A stretch of DNA of 64,000 nucleotides from CALWOS01 sp963595735. GTDB lineage: Bacteria > Bacillota > Clostridia > Oscillospirales > Oscillospiraceae. Positions within the stretch are counted from its first letter, which is position 1. Every line of letters begins with the position of its first letter. A model generated the notes under the pieces. That model was not told the DNA's origin, made no database searches, and worked only from the letters and a program-made list of their open reading frames with translations. A program made the translations under genes and the position numbers. This document shows positions 7,574 to 16,993 of this stretch, one piece after another. The stretch spans positions 1 to 64,000 of the forward strand of contig CAVBJJ010000010.1 of NCBI GenBank assembly GCA_963595735.1, given 5' to 3'.

Positions 7574-9052
7574 TTAGCCCTGGGTGCTCATAGTGTAATT
7601 GGGGGCTTCCTTGGTGATATAAATATCGTGGGGGTGGCTCTCGCGGAGGCCTGCGCTGGTGATGCGGACAAATTTGCTCTCCGCGCGGAGCTTCTGGATG
7701 TTGCCCGCGCCGCAGTAGCCCATACCGGAGCGAATGCCGCCGGTGAGCTGATACAGGGTGTCGTTGACCGGTCCCTTGTAGGGTACGCGGCCTTCCACGC
7801 CCTCCGGCACCAGCTTTTTGTTGTTTTCCTGAAAATAACGATCCTTGCTGCCGCAGGCCATGGCGCTCATGCTGCCCATGCCGCGATAGACCTTGAAGCT
7901 GCGTCCCTGGTAGACCTCGGTCTCTCCGGGGCTTTCCTCGCAGCCGGCCAGCAGGCTGCCCAGCATGACCACGCTGCCGCCGGCGGCGATCGCCTTGACG
8001 ATATCGCCGGAATACTTCACACCGCCGTCCGCGATGATGGGGATCCCGTAACGATCGGCCATCTCCGCAGAGCGGAGGATCGCGGTGATCTGGGGCACAC
8101 CGATACCGGCAACAACACGGGTGGTGCAGATGGAGCCGGGGCCGATGCCCACCTTGACACAGTCCGCACCGGCCTTGATGAGGGCTTCGGTCCCCTCCGC
8201 CGTTGCCACATTACCGGCGATCAGCTGCGCCTCGGGGAAGGCGTTTTTCACCTTTTCCACACTGCGGAGAATGTTATGGCTGTGGCCGTGGGCGCTGTCC
8301 AGCACCAGGACATCCGCCCCCACATCCAGCAGGGCGCGGGCGCGATCCAGCACATCCTTGGTGGCGCCGATCGCCGCGGCGCACAGCAGGCGGCCGCTGG
8401 CATCCTTTGCGGAATTGGGATATGTCAGAGCCTTTTCAATGTCCTTGATGGTGATCAGCCCTTTCAGGCGGAACGCATCGTCCACAATGGGAAGCTTTTC
8501 GATTTTATTGGCATGGAGGATATTCTTCGCCTCCATGAGCGTGGTACCCTCCCGGCCGGTCACCAGATGATCCTTTGTCATGACCTCGGCGATCTTGCGG
8601 GACATATCCTGCTCAAACTTCATATCGCGGTTGGTGATGATACCGACCAGCTTGCCGTTTTCCTCTACAATGGGCACGCCGGAAATGCGGAACTTTGCCA
8701 TCAGGGCATCTGCATCGGCCAATGTATGGTTTGCAGACAGGGAGAAAGGATTGGTGATAACGCCGTTTTCCGAACGCTTGACCATGTCCACCTGCTCTGC
8801 CTGGGCGTCGATCGGCATATTTTTATGAATAACGCCGATACCGCCCTCCCGGGCAATGGCAATGGCCATACGGCTTTCCGTAACGGTATCCATTGCGGCA
8901 CTCATCAGGGGAATGTTCAGTCGAATTTTTTTCGTCAGATTGGTACTCAGATCGATGTCTGCCGGCAGCACATTGCTCTCCGACGGAATCAACAAAACAT
9001 CATCGAAAGTCAAGCCCTCATAGGCCACGCGCTCCATGATCTTATCTTCCAT
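7574..9052 (-). CDS. guaB: IMP dehydrogenase
   Basis: Oxidises IMP to XMP, committing it to GMP synthesis. It has 492 residues. GLTFDDVLL is at the N-terminus, a CBS pair occupies about residues 95-205, and the catalytic loop GPGSICTTRVVAG supplies the Cys nucleophile. GMGSMSAM and the flap region follow. The ATG at 9052 is preceded by AAGGAG about 12 bases upstream; a GTG at 9061 and an ATG at 9037 are alternatives. The promoter at 9090-9118 rules out the longest possible reading frame (to 9118). Confidence 0.95.
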   Translation of the reverse strand: MEDKIMERVAYEGLTFDDVLLIPSESNVLPADIDLSTNLTKKIRLNIPLMSAAMDTVTESRMAIAIAREGGIGVIHKNMPIDAQAEQVDMVKRSENGVITNPFSLSANHTLADADALMAKFRISGVPIVEENGKLVGIITNRDMKFEQDMSRKIAEVMTKDHLVTGREGTTLMEAKNILHANKIEKLPIVDDAFRLKGLITIKDIEKALTYPNSAKDASGRLLCAAAIGATKDVLDRARALLDVGADVLVLDSAHGHSHNILRSVEKVKNAFPEAQLIAGNVATAEGTEALIKAGADCVKVGIGPGSICTTRVVAGIGVPQITAILRSAEMADRYGIPIIADGGVKYSGDIVKAIAAGGSVVMLGSLLAGCEESPGETEVYQGRSFKVYRGMGSMSAMACGSKDRYFQENNKKLVPEGVEGRVPYKGPVNDTLYQLTGGIRSGMGYCGAGNIQKLRAESKFVRITSAGLRESHPHDIYITKEAPNYTMSTQG

Positions 9053-9089
9053 CTTCTTCACAGGCTCCTTCTCCATATATATTTTTGAT

Positions 9090-9118
9090 ATTTTACCGCT
9101 TTGCGCCAAGGAAGTCAA
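9090..9118 (-). promoter_or_regulatory. guaB promoter
   Basis: TTGACT (9113-9118), 17 bases, TAAAAT (9090-9095) on the minus strand, about 40 bases before the chosen guaB start. No purine riboswitch core is seen between it and the gene. Confidence 0.8.
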
Positions 9119-9287
9119 GCAATAAAATATTTATAGTCGAAAAACCGGGGGAAATGTTTTTCGACCAATTGCACTGCGGGGTACTTCTTCGCTTTTTCTT
9201 TTTATTATAACAAAAGCGCAGACCTTTTCCAAGAGAAAAATACAGGCTTTTTCACTTTCCGCGGCATATTTTTACAGAATGCAAAAA

Positions 9288-9319
9288 AATGCAGCAGTGA
9301 AATCACTCACTGCTGCATT
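9288..9319 (-). terminator. Terminator downstream of rpsU
   Basis: Thirteen-base stem AATGCAGCAGTGA / TCACTGCTGCATT with a 6-base loop, followed on the minus strand by TTTTTGC. Confidence 0.88.
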
Positions 9320-9344
9320 TTCAGGCGCATTTACTGGCAAGAAA

Positions 9345-9530
9345 TCAATAGTAACGCTTGTTCTTGTTCTTGCGGGCGGCCTCGGACTTTTTGCGGCGCT
9401 TCACGCTGGGGCTCTGGTAGTATTCCTTCTTACGCAGGTCAGACAGGACACCGGCCTTGGCGCAGCTGCGCTTGAATCTCTTAAGAGCGTTGTCCAGAGA
9501 CTCGTTTTCCTTGACATGGACTTCAGACAT
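9345..9530 (-). CDS. rpsU: 30S ribosomal protein S21
   Basis: Small-subunit protein involved in initiation at the 16S 3' end. It has 61 residues, basic, beginning MSEVHVKENESLDNALKRFK and ending in a Lys/Arg-rich tail (RRKKSEAARKNKNKRYY). Length and sequence are typical. It is a monocistronic unit with its own consensus promoter and terminator. Confidence 0.97.
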   Translation of the reverse strand: MSEVHVKENESLDNALKRFKRSCAKAGVLSDLRKKEYYQSPSVKRRKKSEAARKNKNKRYY

Positions 9531-9601
9531 TTATTTTCCCTCCCTCCAAAAATGCGGAACCGCATTTTAAGGGCCATATACTTCATGGCTTTAACACAGA
9601 T

Positions 9602-9630
9602 ATTATATCGCAAGGGCTTTCACTTGTCAA
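9602..9630 (-). promoter_or_regulatory. rpsU promoter (full consensus)
   Basis: TTGACA (9625-9630), 17-base spacer, TATAAT (9602-9607) on the minus strand. Confidence 0.9.
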
Positions 9631-9677
9631 GACGAACTTGTGGATTCCCCTGAGAATTCTTTCCATATGCTGTAGTT

Positions 9678-12086
9678 TTACTTCAGGATCAGGTTGATGA
9701 GCTTGTTCTTGACCACGATGGTCTTCACCAGCGTTTTGCCCTCCATGAGCCGCTCGATCTTCTCGTCCTTACAGGCGATCTCCACCACCTGCTCGTCCGC
9801 GGCGTTCATGGGAACGATCACGGTGGACTTGAGCTTGCCGTTGACCTGGACGGCGATCTCCTTTTCGCTTTCCAGCGTCTTGGCCTCGTCATATTCCGGC
9901 CAGGCCTGTTGGCAGCAAAGCCCATCAAAGCCCTGCAGCTGCCACAGCTCCTCCGTGATATGCGGCGCAAAGGGATTGAGCAGCAGCAACAGGGTCTTGA
10001 TATCGCCGCGGCTGGGGGCAGACTCATAAAAACGGTTGACCAGACTCATCATGGCGGCAATGGCCGTGTTGAACTTCATCGCCTCAATGTCTTCCGTGAC
10101 CTTTTTGATGGTACGGTGTATCTCACGCTCGTTTTCCTTGGAGCAGGTCTCGTCTCCGGCAATGGGCGTTTCCGCCAGATTCCAGACACGATCCAAAAAG
10201 CGCTTGCAGCCCTTGACGGCGTTGGTAGACCAGGCGGCCGCCTTTTCAAAGTCGCCCACGAACATGATGTAGGTACGCATGGTGTCCGCGCCGAACTGCT
10301 CCACGATATCGTTGGGATTGACCACATTGCCCCGGGACTTGGACATTTTTTCTCCGCCCTCGCCCAGGATCATGCCGTGGCTCGTCCGCTTGTGGTACGG
10401 CTCCTTTTCCGGAACCACGCCGATATCATACAGGAACTTGTGCCAGAACCGGCTGTACAGCAGGTGCAGAGTCGTATGCTCCATACCGCCGTTATACCAG
10501 TCCACCTGATCCCAATATGTCACGGCATCCTTGCCCACCAGGGCTTCCGGATTATGGGGATCCATATAGCGCAGGAAATACCAAGAGGAACCCGCCCACT
10601 GGGGCATGGTGTCCGTTTCCCGCTGTGCCGGTCCGCCGCAGCAGGGGCAGGTGGTGTTGACCCAATCCGTCATCTTCGCCAGCGGACTTTCGCCGTTGTC
10701 GGTCGGCTCGTAGCTTTCCACCTCCGGCAGCTCCAGCGGCAGCTGATCCTCCGGCAGCGGCACCCAGCCGCACTTTTCGCAGCGGATCATGGGGATCGGC
10801 TCGCCCCAATAGCGCTGGCGGGAAAAGACCCAGTCCCGGAGCTTATAGTTGACCTGCTCGTGTCCCACGCCCTGCTCCGTCAGCCATTGGGTCATAGCCG
10901 GGATGGCTTCCTTGACCGTGAGTCCGTTCAGGAAGCCGGAGTTGACCATGGTCGCTGTGTCATCCTTGGCCACAAAGGCCGCCTCGGTCACATCGCCGCC
11001 GGAGACTACCTCCACAATGGGCAGGCCGAAAGCCTTGGCAAAATCCCAGTCGCGCTGGTCGTGACCGGGAACCGCCATGATCGCACCGGTACCGTAGGAG
11101 GCCAGAACATAGTCGGAGATGAAAACGGGAATCTCTTTCCCGGTCACGGGATTGACCGCCCGCACACCCTTGAGCTCCACGCCGGTCTTGTCTTTGTTCA
11201 GCTCGGTACGCTCCATATCGGACTTGGAGGCAGCCTCCGCCTGATAGGCCTGCACCTGCTGGGCATTTTCCAGCTTGGGCATCCACTTTTTCAGCAGCTC
11301 GTGCTCCGGAGACAACACCATATAGGTCGCGCCGAACATGGTGTCCGGCCGGGTGGTGAAGATGACGATGTCATCCCCCTCCGTGGATTTGAAGGTGACC
11401 TCCGCACCGGTGCTGCGGCCGATCCAGTTTTTCTGCTGGGTCTTGACGCGCTCGATAAAGTCCAGCCCGTCCAGATCGTCGATCAGGCGCTGGGCATACT
11501 TGGTAATGGCCAGCATCCACTGGCTTTTTTCCTTGCGCACCACGGCGCTGCCGCAGCGCTCGCAAACGCCGTCCACGACCTCCTCGTTGGCCAAAACGCA
11601 CTTGCAGGAGGTGCACCAGTTGACCGGCATGGTGGTCTTATAGGCCAGGCCATGCTTATACAGCTGCAGGAAGATCCACTGGGTCCACTTGTAATACTCC
11701 GGGTCTGTGGTGTTCACCACCCGATCCCAGTCAAAGGAATAGCCCAGCATATGCAGCTGTTTGGAAAAGTTTGCGATATTATCCCGCGTAACCTTGGCGG
11801 GGTGGATGTGGTTCTTGATGGCATAGTTCTCCGTGGGCAGGCCAAAGGCGTCGTAGCCGATGGGGAACAGCACATTGTATCCATCCATGCGCTTTTTCCG
11901 CGCCACAACATCCATTGCCGTGTAGGGACGGGCATGACCCACATGCAGTCCCTGTCCGGAGGGATAGGGGAACTCTACCAGGCAATAAAACTTCGGGCGG
12001 CTATCCTTGTTAAAGGCGGCAAAGGTCTTATTTTCTTCCCAATACCGCTGCCATTTTTTCTCAATTGCACTAAAATCGTACTTCAC
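9678..12086 (-). CDS. leuS: Leucyl-tRNA synthetase
   Basis: Charges tRNA-Leu. It has 802 residues, a normal length. The HIGH-type motif lies in PYPSGQGLHVGHARPY, the CP1 editing domain has TTRPDTMFGATYMV, and the KMSKS loop is EKMSKSRGNVVNP. The likely start is the GTG at 12086 (VKYDFSAIEKKWQRYW), where the family alignment begins, with GAGGAAG upstream. An ATG at 12161 would add 25 residues unlike the family. A 9-bp hairpin lies between rsfS and leuS. Confidence 0.96.
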   Translation of the reverse strand: MKYDFSAIEKKWQRYWEENKTFAAFNKDSRPKFYCLVEFPYPSGQGLHVGHARPYTAMDVVARKKRMDGYNVLFPIGYDAFGLPTENYAIKNHIHPAKVTRDNIANFSKQLHMLGYSFDWDRVVNTTDPEYYKWTQWIFLQLYKHGLAYKTTMPVNWCTSCKCVLANEEVVDGVCERCGSAVVRKEKSQWMLAITKYAQRLIDDLDGLDFIERVKTQQKNWIGRSTGAEVTFKSTEGDDIVIFTTRPDTMFGATYMVLSPEHELLKKWMPKLENAQQVQAYQAEAASKSDMERTELNKDKTGVELKGVRAVNPVTGKEIPVFISDYVLASYGTGAIMAVPGHDQRDWDFAKAFGLPIVEVVSGGDVTEAAFVAKDDTATMVNSGFLNGLTVKEAIPAMTQWLTEQGVGHEQVNYKLRDWVFSRQRYWGEPIPMIRCEKCGWVPLPEDQLPLELPEVESYEPTDNGESPLAKMTDWVNTTCPCCGGPAQRETDTMPQWAGSSWYFLRYMDPHNPEALVGKDAVTYWDQVDWYNGGMEHTTLHLLYSRFWHKFLYDIGVVPEKEPYHKRTSHGMILGEGGEKMSKSRGNVVNPNDIVEQFGADTMRTYIMFVGDFEKAAAWSTNAVKGCKRFLDRVWNLAETPIAGDETCSKENEREIHRTIKKVTEDIEAMKFNTAIAAMMSLVNRFYESAPSRGDIKTLLLLLNPFAPHITEELWQLQGFDGLCCQQAWPEYDEAKTLESEKEIAVQVNGKLKSTVIVPMNAADEQVVEIACKDEKIERLMEGKTLVKTIVVKNKLINLILK

Positions 12087-12118
12087 GCTACCATCTACTT
12101 CCTCGTTTGATTCCAGCA

Positions 12119-12154
12119 AGCTGCATCGACAGAACCCAACTCCGCCGATGCAGC
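12119..12154 (-). other. Stem-loop in the rsfS-leuS gap
   Basis: GCTGCATCG / CGATGCAGC, nine perfect pairs with an 18-base loop. No U-tract follows on the minus strand, so it is not a standard terminator. It may be a processing or leader element. No T-box box sequence accompanies it. Confidence 0.45.
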
Positions 12155-12185
12155 AATGCATTTCCTTTTTCAGTTTTTCAGTGTA

Positions 12186-12539
12186 TCACACCAGCGTGGA
12201 AATGTCCACCGTTTCCGCGTCTGCCCAAAGGCGCTCCAGGTTGTAAAACTCCCGAGCCTCCTCCAGGAACAGATGCACCACAACAACGCTGTAGTCCAGC
12301 AGCACCCAGCCGCCGGCGCGATACCCCTCCCGGTGCAGAATTCTCTCGCCCTCCAGCTCCAGAACCCGCTCCACTTCGTCTGCCAGGGTCTTGATATGGG
12401 TGCTGGAATTGGCGGTGCAGATCACAAAGTAATCGCTCAGAGAGCTGACATCGGCAGTCTTCATCACCTTGATGTTGACGGCCTTTTTATCCTCCAGCGC
12501 CTTCACTGCCAGGGTAACGATTTCTTTTGCATTTAACAT
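12186..12539 (-). CDS. rsfS: Ribosome silencing factor RsfS
   Basis: Binds ribosomal protein L14 and blocks subunit joining when nutrients fall. It has 117 residues; the core SDYFVICTANSSTHIKTLAD and the GWVLLDYSVVVVHLF segment are typical. ATG at 12539 (MLNAKEIV) follows GAGGAGGAAACAAA. An upstream in-frame extension overlaps the LCP gene and has no support. Position after nadD/yqeK and the LCP gene is the usual context in Firmicutes. Confidence 0.95.
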   Translation of the reverse strand: MLNAKEIVTLAVKALEDKKAVNIKVMKTADVSSLSDYFVICTANSSTHIKTLADEVERVLELEGERILHREGYRAGGWVLLDYSVVVVHLFLEEAREFYNLERLWADAETVDISTLV

Positions 12540-12579
12540 TTTGTTTCCTCCTCGTTTTGATGGGGGAAAAGCCCCGCGA

Positions 12580-13914
12580 TCAACCGCCGTTATAGGCGTT
12601 CCAGGTGTTAAAGTAATCCGAAGCGATCGTGCCGGAGGTGCTGCGGAACACGCCGATGCTGTTATAGGGATCCGCGCCCTCAAAGGTGAGAATATTCAGA
12701 TCCTCCTTGGTCACATCCTGCACAAAGGGATTCAAGTAGGTATTGATCATCGTGACCCACTCGTCCGGATAAATACTGACAATGGACTTCTTCACGCCAC
12801 CGGACAGTGTCATCATGGCGCTCTGGTTGCCGGGAACAGTCATGAAGTGGATGTTTTCCGAATCCAGCTTCAGCAGCTCCTTGCCATACCAGACCACATT
12901 GGAGGCCGTCAGATCCGTTGTCACATCTTCGGCAAACACCTTTGCCGCCTTGGACAGGTTGGGAATGTTGCCGACAGAAAGCATCTGCTTGAAGACCGTC
13001 ATCAGGAAGTCCTGCTGGGTCTTGATGCGGTCGATATCGCCCATGGTATATCCGGTGCCGTCGTTATTCTGTCTCCAACGAATCACCTTGACCGCGTCCT
13101 CCCCGTTCAGGTGTTGCTCACCCGCGTTGATGTGGATGTGCAGATCCTGGGTGGGGTCGTCATAATTCATGTTGATGGGAACATTGTAGTCCACGCCGCC
13201 GATGGCGTCCACCACATGCGCGACCGCGTTGATATCCACGATCGCATAGGAGTCCACACGGAAGCCCAACAGATCGGCAAGATAATCCTTGAACTGATCC
13301 GGATCGTCGCTGTTTTTATACAGCGTGTTGACACAGTTGCTCCAGGAGACATTCACCAGCGTGTCACGGGGAATGCTGCACATACTGAAAGTGCCTTCCT
13401 TGCGGTCGAGCATACCGATCATGATGGTATCGGTGTTCTCGGACACCTCGTCCAGCGCAGCCAGCACAAAGGTATGGCAGTAGGTTTTTCTGCCGGATGC
13501 TGTGATTGCCCATTCCTCATCCGGGTTTTCTGAAGCCGGAGCGTCTGTTTCCGGTGCCTGAGTCTCAACAGAAGTGCCGGGCTTTTCCTCCAGCGCCGGG
13601 GGCTTGACCAGGATATCCCAGGCCGCAACCGCCGCAACCGCCAAAATGGCAACGATGATAATTACAATGGCAACGACCTTGCCCTTGCTTTTCTTTTTCT
13701 TCCGGTTCTTTTTGTTTTTTCTTCCCCGGCGATCCGGCTCTTCCCATTCGTCCTCCGGATAGTCCGCGTAACCCGGGTAATCCGGTTCCTCCGGGTAGTC
13801 CTGGGCATCTGCCTGAGGAAATTCCTCCGGCTCATCCTCGTAAATCTCGTTCGGATCAGAATACGCTTCATACTCTTCGTCTTCTTTTTTCTTTTTGCTG
13901 CCGAAAAGTTTCAT
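12580..13914 (-). CDS. LytR-CpsA-Psr (LCP) family cell-wall ligase
   Basis: Likely transfers undecaprenyl-linked glycopolymers to peptidoglycan on the outer membrane face. It has 444 residues: an acidic Asp/Glu/Tyr/Pro-rich cytosolic segment (about 1-65), a Lys/Arg cluster (RKNKKNRKKKKSKGK), one transmembrane helix (about 78-97), a linker, then the LCP domain. Conserved Arg/Asp sites are visible in SIPRDTLV, VIRWRQNN and GDIDRIKTQQ. ATG at 13914 follows GTGAGGGAGAAT. The unusually long acidic N-terminus is distinctive. The transferred polymer is unknown. Confidence 0.92.
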   Translation of the reverse strand: MKLFGSKKKKEDEEYEAYSDPNEIYEDEPEEFPQADAQDYPEEPDYPGYADYPEDEWEEPDRRGRKNKKNRKKKKSKGKVVAIVIIIVAILAVAAVAAWDILVKPPALEEKPGTSVETQAPETDAPASENPDEEWAITASGRKTYCHTFVLAALDEVSENTDTIMIGMLDRKEGTFSMCSIPRDTLVNVSWSNCVNTLYKNSDDPDQFKDYLADLLGFRVDSYAIVDINAVAHVVDAIGGVDYNVPINMNYDDPTQDLHIHINAGEQHLNGEDAVKVIRWRQNNDGTGYTMGDIDRIKTQQDFLMTVFKQMLSVGNIPNLSKAAKVFAEDVTTDLTASNVVWYGKELLKLDSENIHFMTVPGNQSAMMTLSGGVKKSIVSIYPDEWVTMINTYLNPFVQDVTKEDLNILTFEGADPYNSIGVFRSTSGTIASDYFNTWNAYNGG

Positions 13915-13922
13915 ATTCTCCC

Positions 13923-15092
13923 TCACCCTTTCTGTATCTTTTTGAACCACTGCAACGCCGCAACAGACTGGCTGTGCGCCCGAAAGCCGCGCTCACGGAT
14001 CTCCTGCAAGGTCATTTCCAATCCCAGCGCCATTGCCGCGTTCAAATCGGCATAGGCCAATTGGCGAAGTTTTTCTACACCTGGAAAATCCCGAGTCGGC
14101 TCGATATAATCGGCCATGTAAATAATTTTTTCCAGCAGGCGCATATGCGGTCTTGCGGTGGTGTGCCACCGGATCGCATCGCACACAGCCTTGTTCGCGC
14201 CGAACACTTCCCTTGCCAGCACCGCGCCGGTTTTGGCGTGGATCGTCTTGGGGCTGGCGCGGTCTTCCTCCGTGCATGGCTCTCCGTACTGCTGACACAG
14301 CTTCAGCTGCTCCGGAAAATCCAGCTTTTTGGTCACATCGTGAAGGATGGCCGCTTCCGCCGCCGCTTCCGCATCCGCGCCCCAGCGCTTCGCCAGTCGG
14401 ACGGCCTCCTCCTCGCACCCGCGCACATGGGGAATGCGCTTGGGCTTGAGGTGCAGATCCACCTGCTCTCGCAGCCACTGCAACTCCGGCCGTATTCCGT
14501 ACAGCCGCTTCTGCACCAGCGTTGCATATTCCGCCGCCGGCACCCCACCGCGCCCCTCCCGCCGGGGAAAGGCCTTTCGCAGTTCCGTGGAGCTGATGGA
14601 CACCGGCACATGGCGAATGATCTGCACTGCCGCACCGTAAGTATCACGCAAATTTGCAGCAAATTTGCATACTTTTTCTTCTTCCCCGTCATTCCGGACA
14701 AAAACGCCAAGCTGCGCCAGCTGCAAAATGTCGGTAAAGCGCCGCCATTTGGGAAAGTTTTGCAGCATATCCGTACCCATCAGCAGAATAAATTGCCCCT
14801 CCGGATACTGCTGACGCAGTTGCTCCAGCGTGTCTATCGTATAGGAGGGCGCCGGGCGGCGCAGCTCCAGATCCGATACCTCCACACTGGGCATATCCCC
14901 AAAGGCCAGCTGACACAGCTCCAGACGCACGCTGCCGTCCGGGCTGCCGGGATCCAGCTGCTTATGGGGCGGCTCCGCCGCCGGGATCACCAGAAGCTTG
15001 TCCGGACATAGGGTGTCCAGCACTGTTTTTGCCGCAGCCCGATGCCCCAGATGGGGCGGATTAAAGCTGCCGCCGTAAATCGCGATTTTCAT
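13923..15092 (-). CDS. nadD: NadD-YqeK fusion: nicotinate-mononucleotide adenylyltransferase plus HD hydrolase
   Basis: A 389-residue two-domain protein. Residues 1-205 are NadD (YGGSFNPPHLGH, then SISSTELR), which makes deamido-NAD+. Residues 212-389 are a YqeK-type HD domain (His in IPHVRG, ILHDVTKKLD, HAKTG, IRWHTT, IYMADYIEP), a family that hydrolyses symmetrical Ap4A. In many Firmicutes these are two adjacent genes. No stop or new start separates them here. It precedes the LCP gene by eight bases. Confidence 0.94.
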   Translation of the reverse strand: MKIAIYGGSFNPPHLGHRAAAKTVLDTLCPDKLLVIPAAEPPHKQLDPGSPDGSVRLELCQLAFGDMPSVEVSDLELRRPAPSYTIDTLEQLRQQYPEGQFILLMGTDMLQNFPKWRRFTDILQLAQLGVFVRNDGEEEKVCKFAANLRDTYGAAVQIIRHVPVSISSTELRKAFPRREGRGGVPAAEYATLVQKRLYGIRPELQWLREQVDLHLKPKRIPHVRGCEEEAVRLAKRWGADAEAAAEAAILHDVTKKLDFPEQLKLCQQYGEPCTEEDRASPKTIHAKTGAVLAREVFGANKAVCDAIRWHTTARPHMRLLEKIIYMADYIEPTRDFPGVEKLRQLAYADLNAAMALGLEMTLQEIRERGFRAHSQSVAALQWFKKIQKG

Positions 15093-15112
15093 TTCCCTTA
15101 TCCCCGATCCCG

Positions 15113-15418
15113 TTATTTCTTTTTATCCTTGACCAGGGTGATCTTCGGGTCATGATGGTTGCGCTTGAACAGCACGAACTTGCTGCCGATGGTCTGTACT
15201 ACATCGCTTCCGGTTTGGGAAGCCAGTTCTTCCGCCGCTTCCCGCGCCGTGAGCAGGGAGTTCTCCAGCACTCGACCCTTGATCAGTTCCCGCGCCGCCA
15301 GGGCGTCTGTGGTCTGCTTGACCACATTTTCCGAAATGCCGCCCTTGCCCACATGAATGATCGTGTCCTCCGCGGCAGCCAAACCGCGCAGCTGCGCTCT
15401 TTGCTTGCTTGTCAGCAT
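15113..15418 (-). CDS. yhbY: YhbY-type CRM-domain RNA-binding protein
   Basis: A 101-residue CRM-domain protein associated with 50S assembly. It begins MLTSKQRAQLRGLA and has the GKGGISENVV loop that carries the GxxG RNA-binding turn, ending in a Lys-rich tail. It sits between rdgB and nadD, a typical neighbourhood. Confidence 0.92.
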   Translation of the reverse strand: MLTSKQRAQLRGLAAAEDTIIHVGKGGISENVVKQTTDALAARELIKGRVLENSLLTAREAAEELASQTGSDVVQTIGSKFVLFKRNHHDPKITLVKDKKK

Positions 15419-15440
15419 AAGTTATCTCCTCAATTCTTCT

Positions 15441-16046
15441 TCAATCTTCCGTTTTTGAATCTCTGCAATATTCCTGCAATTTCTCCCGGAACTGCCGTAA
15501 TGCGGCGCCCCGGTGGGAAATGGCGTTTTTCTGCTCCGGCTCCAGCTCCGCCATGCTGCATTCCCTGCCCGCAGGGCAAAATACCGGGTCATAGCCAAAG
15601 CCAAAGCTGCCCCGGGGGGCTGTAAGGATCTCTCCCGGGCAAACACCCTCGGCCGTGATCACATCGCCGTTGGGGAACACGCAACAAATGCTGGAGACAA
15701 AGCGCGCCGTTCTCGGCTGCTTGCCCTGCATTTCCTCCAGCAGCAGCAAATAGCGCTCCGTGTCCGTTGCGCCCTCCGGCCCATAGCGGGCGGACAACAC
15801 GCCGGGGCGGCCGTCCAGAGCATCCACGCAGAGGCCGGAATCGTCCGCAATGGCAGCTTTCCCGGTGGCGTCCACCACCGCCTGGGCTTTCAGGCGGGCG
15901 TTTTCCGCAAAGGTACCGCCGGTTTCCTCTACGGAAAACAGGCAGCCTGCCTGCCGCTGGGAGAGAACCTCGATCCCCATTTCTCCCAAAATTTCCCGCA
16001 GCTCCCGCAGCTTTTTTTCGTTGTTGCTGGCTAAAATCAGTTCCAT
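15441..16046 (-). CDS. rdgB: XTP/dITP pyrophosphatase (RdgB/HAM1)
   Basis: Hydrolyses non-canonical purine triphosphates (XTP, ITP, dITP) to monophosphates, protecting DNA and RNA. It has 201 residues with the opening LILASNNEKKLRELREIL, ADDSGLCVDALDGRPGVLSARY, FGYDPVF and ISHRGAALR, all family signatures. It lies eight bases after ftsY. Confidence 0.95.
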   Translation of the reverse strand: MELILASNNEKKLRELREILGEMGIEVLSQRQAGCLFSVEETGGTFAENARLKAQAVVDATGKAAIADDSGLCVDALDGRPGVLSARYGPEGATDTERYLLLLEEMQGKQPRTARFVSSICCVFPNGDVITAEGVCPGEILTAPRGSFGFGYDPVFCPAGRECSMAELEPEQKNAISHRGAALRQFREKLQEYCRDSKTED

Positions 16047-16054
16047 AGTTTCTC

Positions 16055-16963
16055 CTATTGCAGCAGCGCTTCCACAAAAGCGCCGGCCTCAAAGGGCATC
16101 AGATCATCCACGCCCTCGCCCACGCCGACAAACTTCACCGGCACGCCGAGACTATCGGCAATGGCAAAGACGATTCCGCCCCGGGCGGTGCCGTCCAGCT
16201 TGGTCAGTACGATACCGGTGATATCGGCCGCATCTCGGAACTGCTTTGCCTGTGCCAGGCCGTTCTGGCCGGTCGTGGCATCCAGCACCAGCAGCGTCTC
16301 CACGCTGGCTTCCGGCAGCTCTCTGCCCACGATGCGGCAGATTTTGGAAAGCTCATTCATCAGGTTCTGCTTGTTGTGCAGCCGGCCGGCGGTGTCCACA
16401 ATGACCACATCCGCCCCTCTGGCCTTGGCCGCTGCCAGACCGTCGTATACCACGGCGGCGGGATCGGAGCCTTCCTCGTGCCGGACGATGTCCGCCCCGC
16501 TGCGCTTGGCCCAGATGTCCAGCTGCTCCGCCGCTGCCGCGCGGAAGGTGTCTCCGGCGCAAAGCAGCACTTTTTTTCCCTCTTCCGTCAATTTGGCGCT
16601 GAGCTTGCCAATGGTCGTGGTCTTGCCCACGCCGTTGACGCCCACCACCAGAATGACCGCCGGCTTGGTGTCCAGCCGCAGGGCGCTGTCTTCAAAGGTC
16701 AGGCGCTCGGTCAGAATCTCTGCCAGCGCTTCCTTTACCTGTTCTCCGCCGCGCAGTCCCCGGCTCTTGGCGACCTCCCGGAGCTTGTCCACCGCTTCCA
16801 TGGCAGTCTCCGCGCCGGCGTCCGCCAAAATCAGCGTTTCTTCCAATTCTTCGTAAAATTCATCGTTGGCGCCGGTAAAGCCCACGAACATTCCGTTCAT
16901 GGACGCGGTAACATTTTCCTTTGTCCGCGCCAAACCCTGTTTGATCTTATCAAAAAAGCCCAT
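16055..16963 (-). CDS. ftsY: Signal recognition particle receptor FtsY
   Basis: GTPase that docks SRP-ribosome complexes at the membrane. It has 302 residues with a short N-terminal helix region, then the NG domain: GVNGVGKTTTIGKLSA (P-loop), DTFRAAAAEQL, DTAGRLHNKQNLM, TKLDGTARGG. The ATG at 16963 has GGAGG seven bases upstream; a TTG two codons earlier is possible. It lacks the long acidic A-domain of proteobacterial FtsY, as usual in Gram-positives. It lies 30 bases after smc. Confidence 0.95.
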   Translation of the reverse strand: MGFFDKIKQGLARTKENVTASMNGMFVGFTGANDEFYEELEETLILADAGAETAMEAVDKLREVAKSRGLRGGEQVKEALAEILTERLTFEDSALRLDTKPAVILVVGVNGVGKTTTIGKLSAKLTEEGKKVLLCAGDTFRAAAAEQLDIWAKRSGADIVRHEEGSDPAAVVYDGLAAAKARGADVVIVDTAGRLHNKQNLMNELSKICRIVGRELPEASVETLLVLDATTGQNGLAQAKQFRDAADITGIVLTKLDGTARGGIVFAIADSLGVPVKFVGVGEGVDDLMPFEAGAFVEALLQ

Positions 16964-16993
16964 GCTCAAACCTCCATCTATCTCTTCTCAGGA

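Noticed and set aside
9119..9282. Guanine riboswitch before guaB
   Set aside because: The promoter lies downstream of this stretch, so it is outside the guaB leader; only a GTCGAAAAA/TTTTTCGAC palindrome is seen.
9909..12110. A long open frame antisense to leuS
   Set aside because: It mirrors leuS codon structure, has no family motif, and the leuS domains are unambiguous on the other strand.
12087..12185. T-box before leuS
   Set aside because: The space is too short and only a simple hairpin is present.
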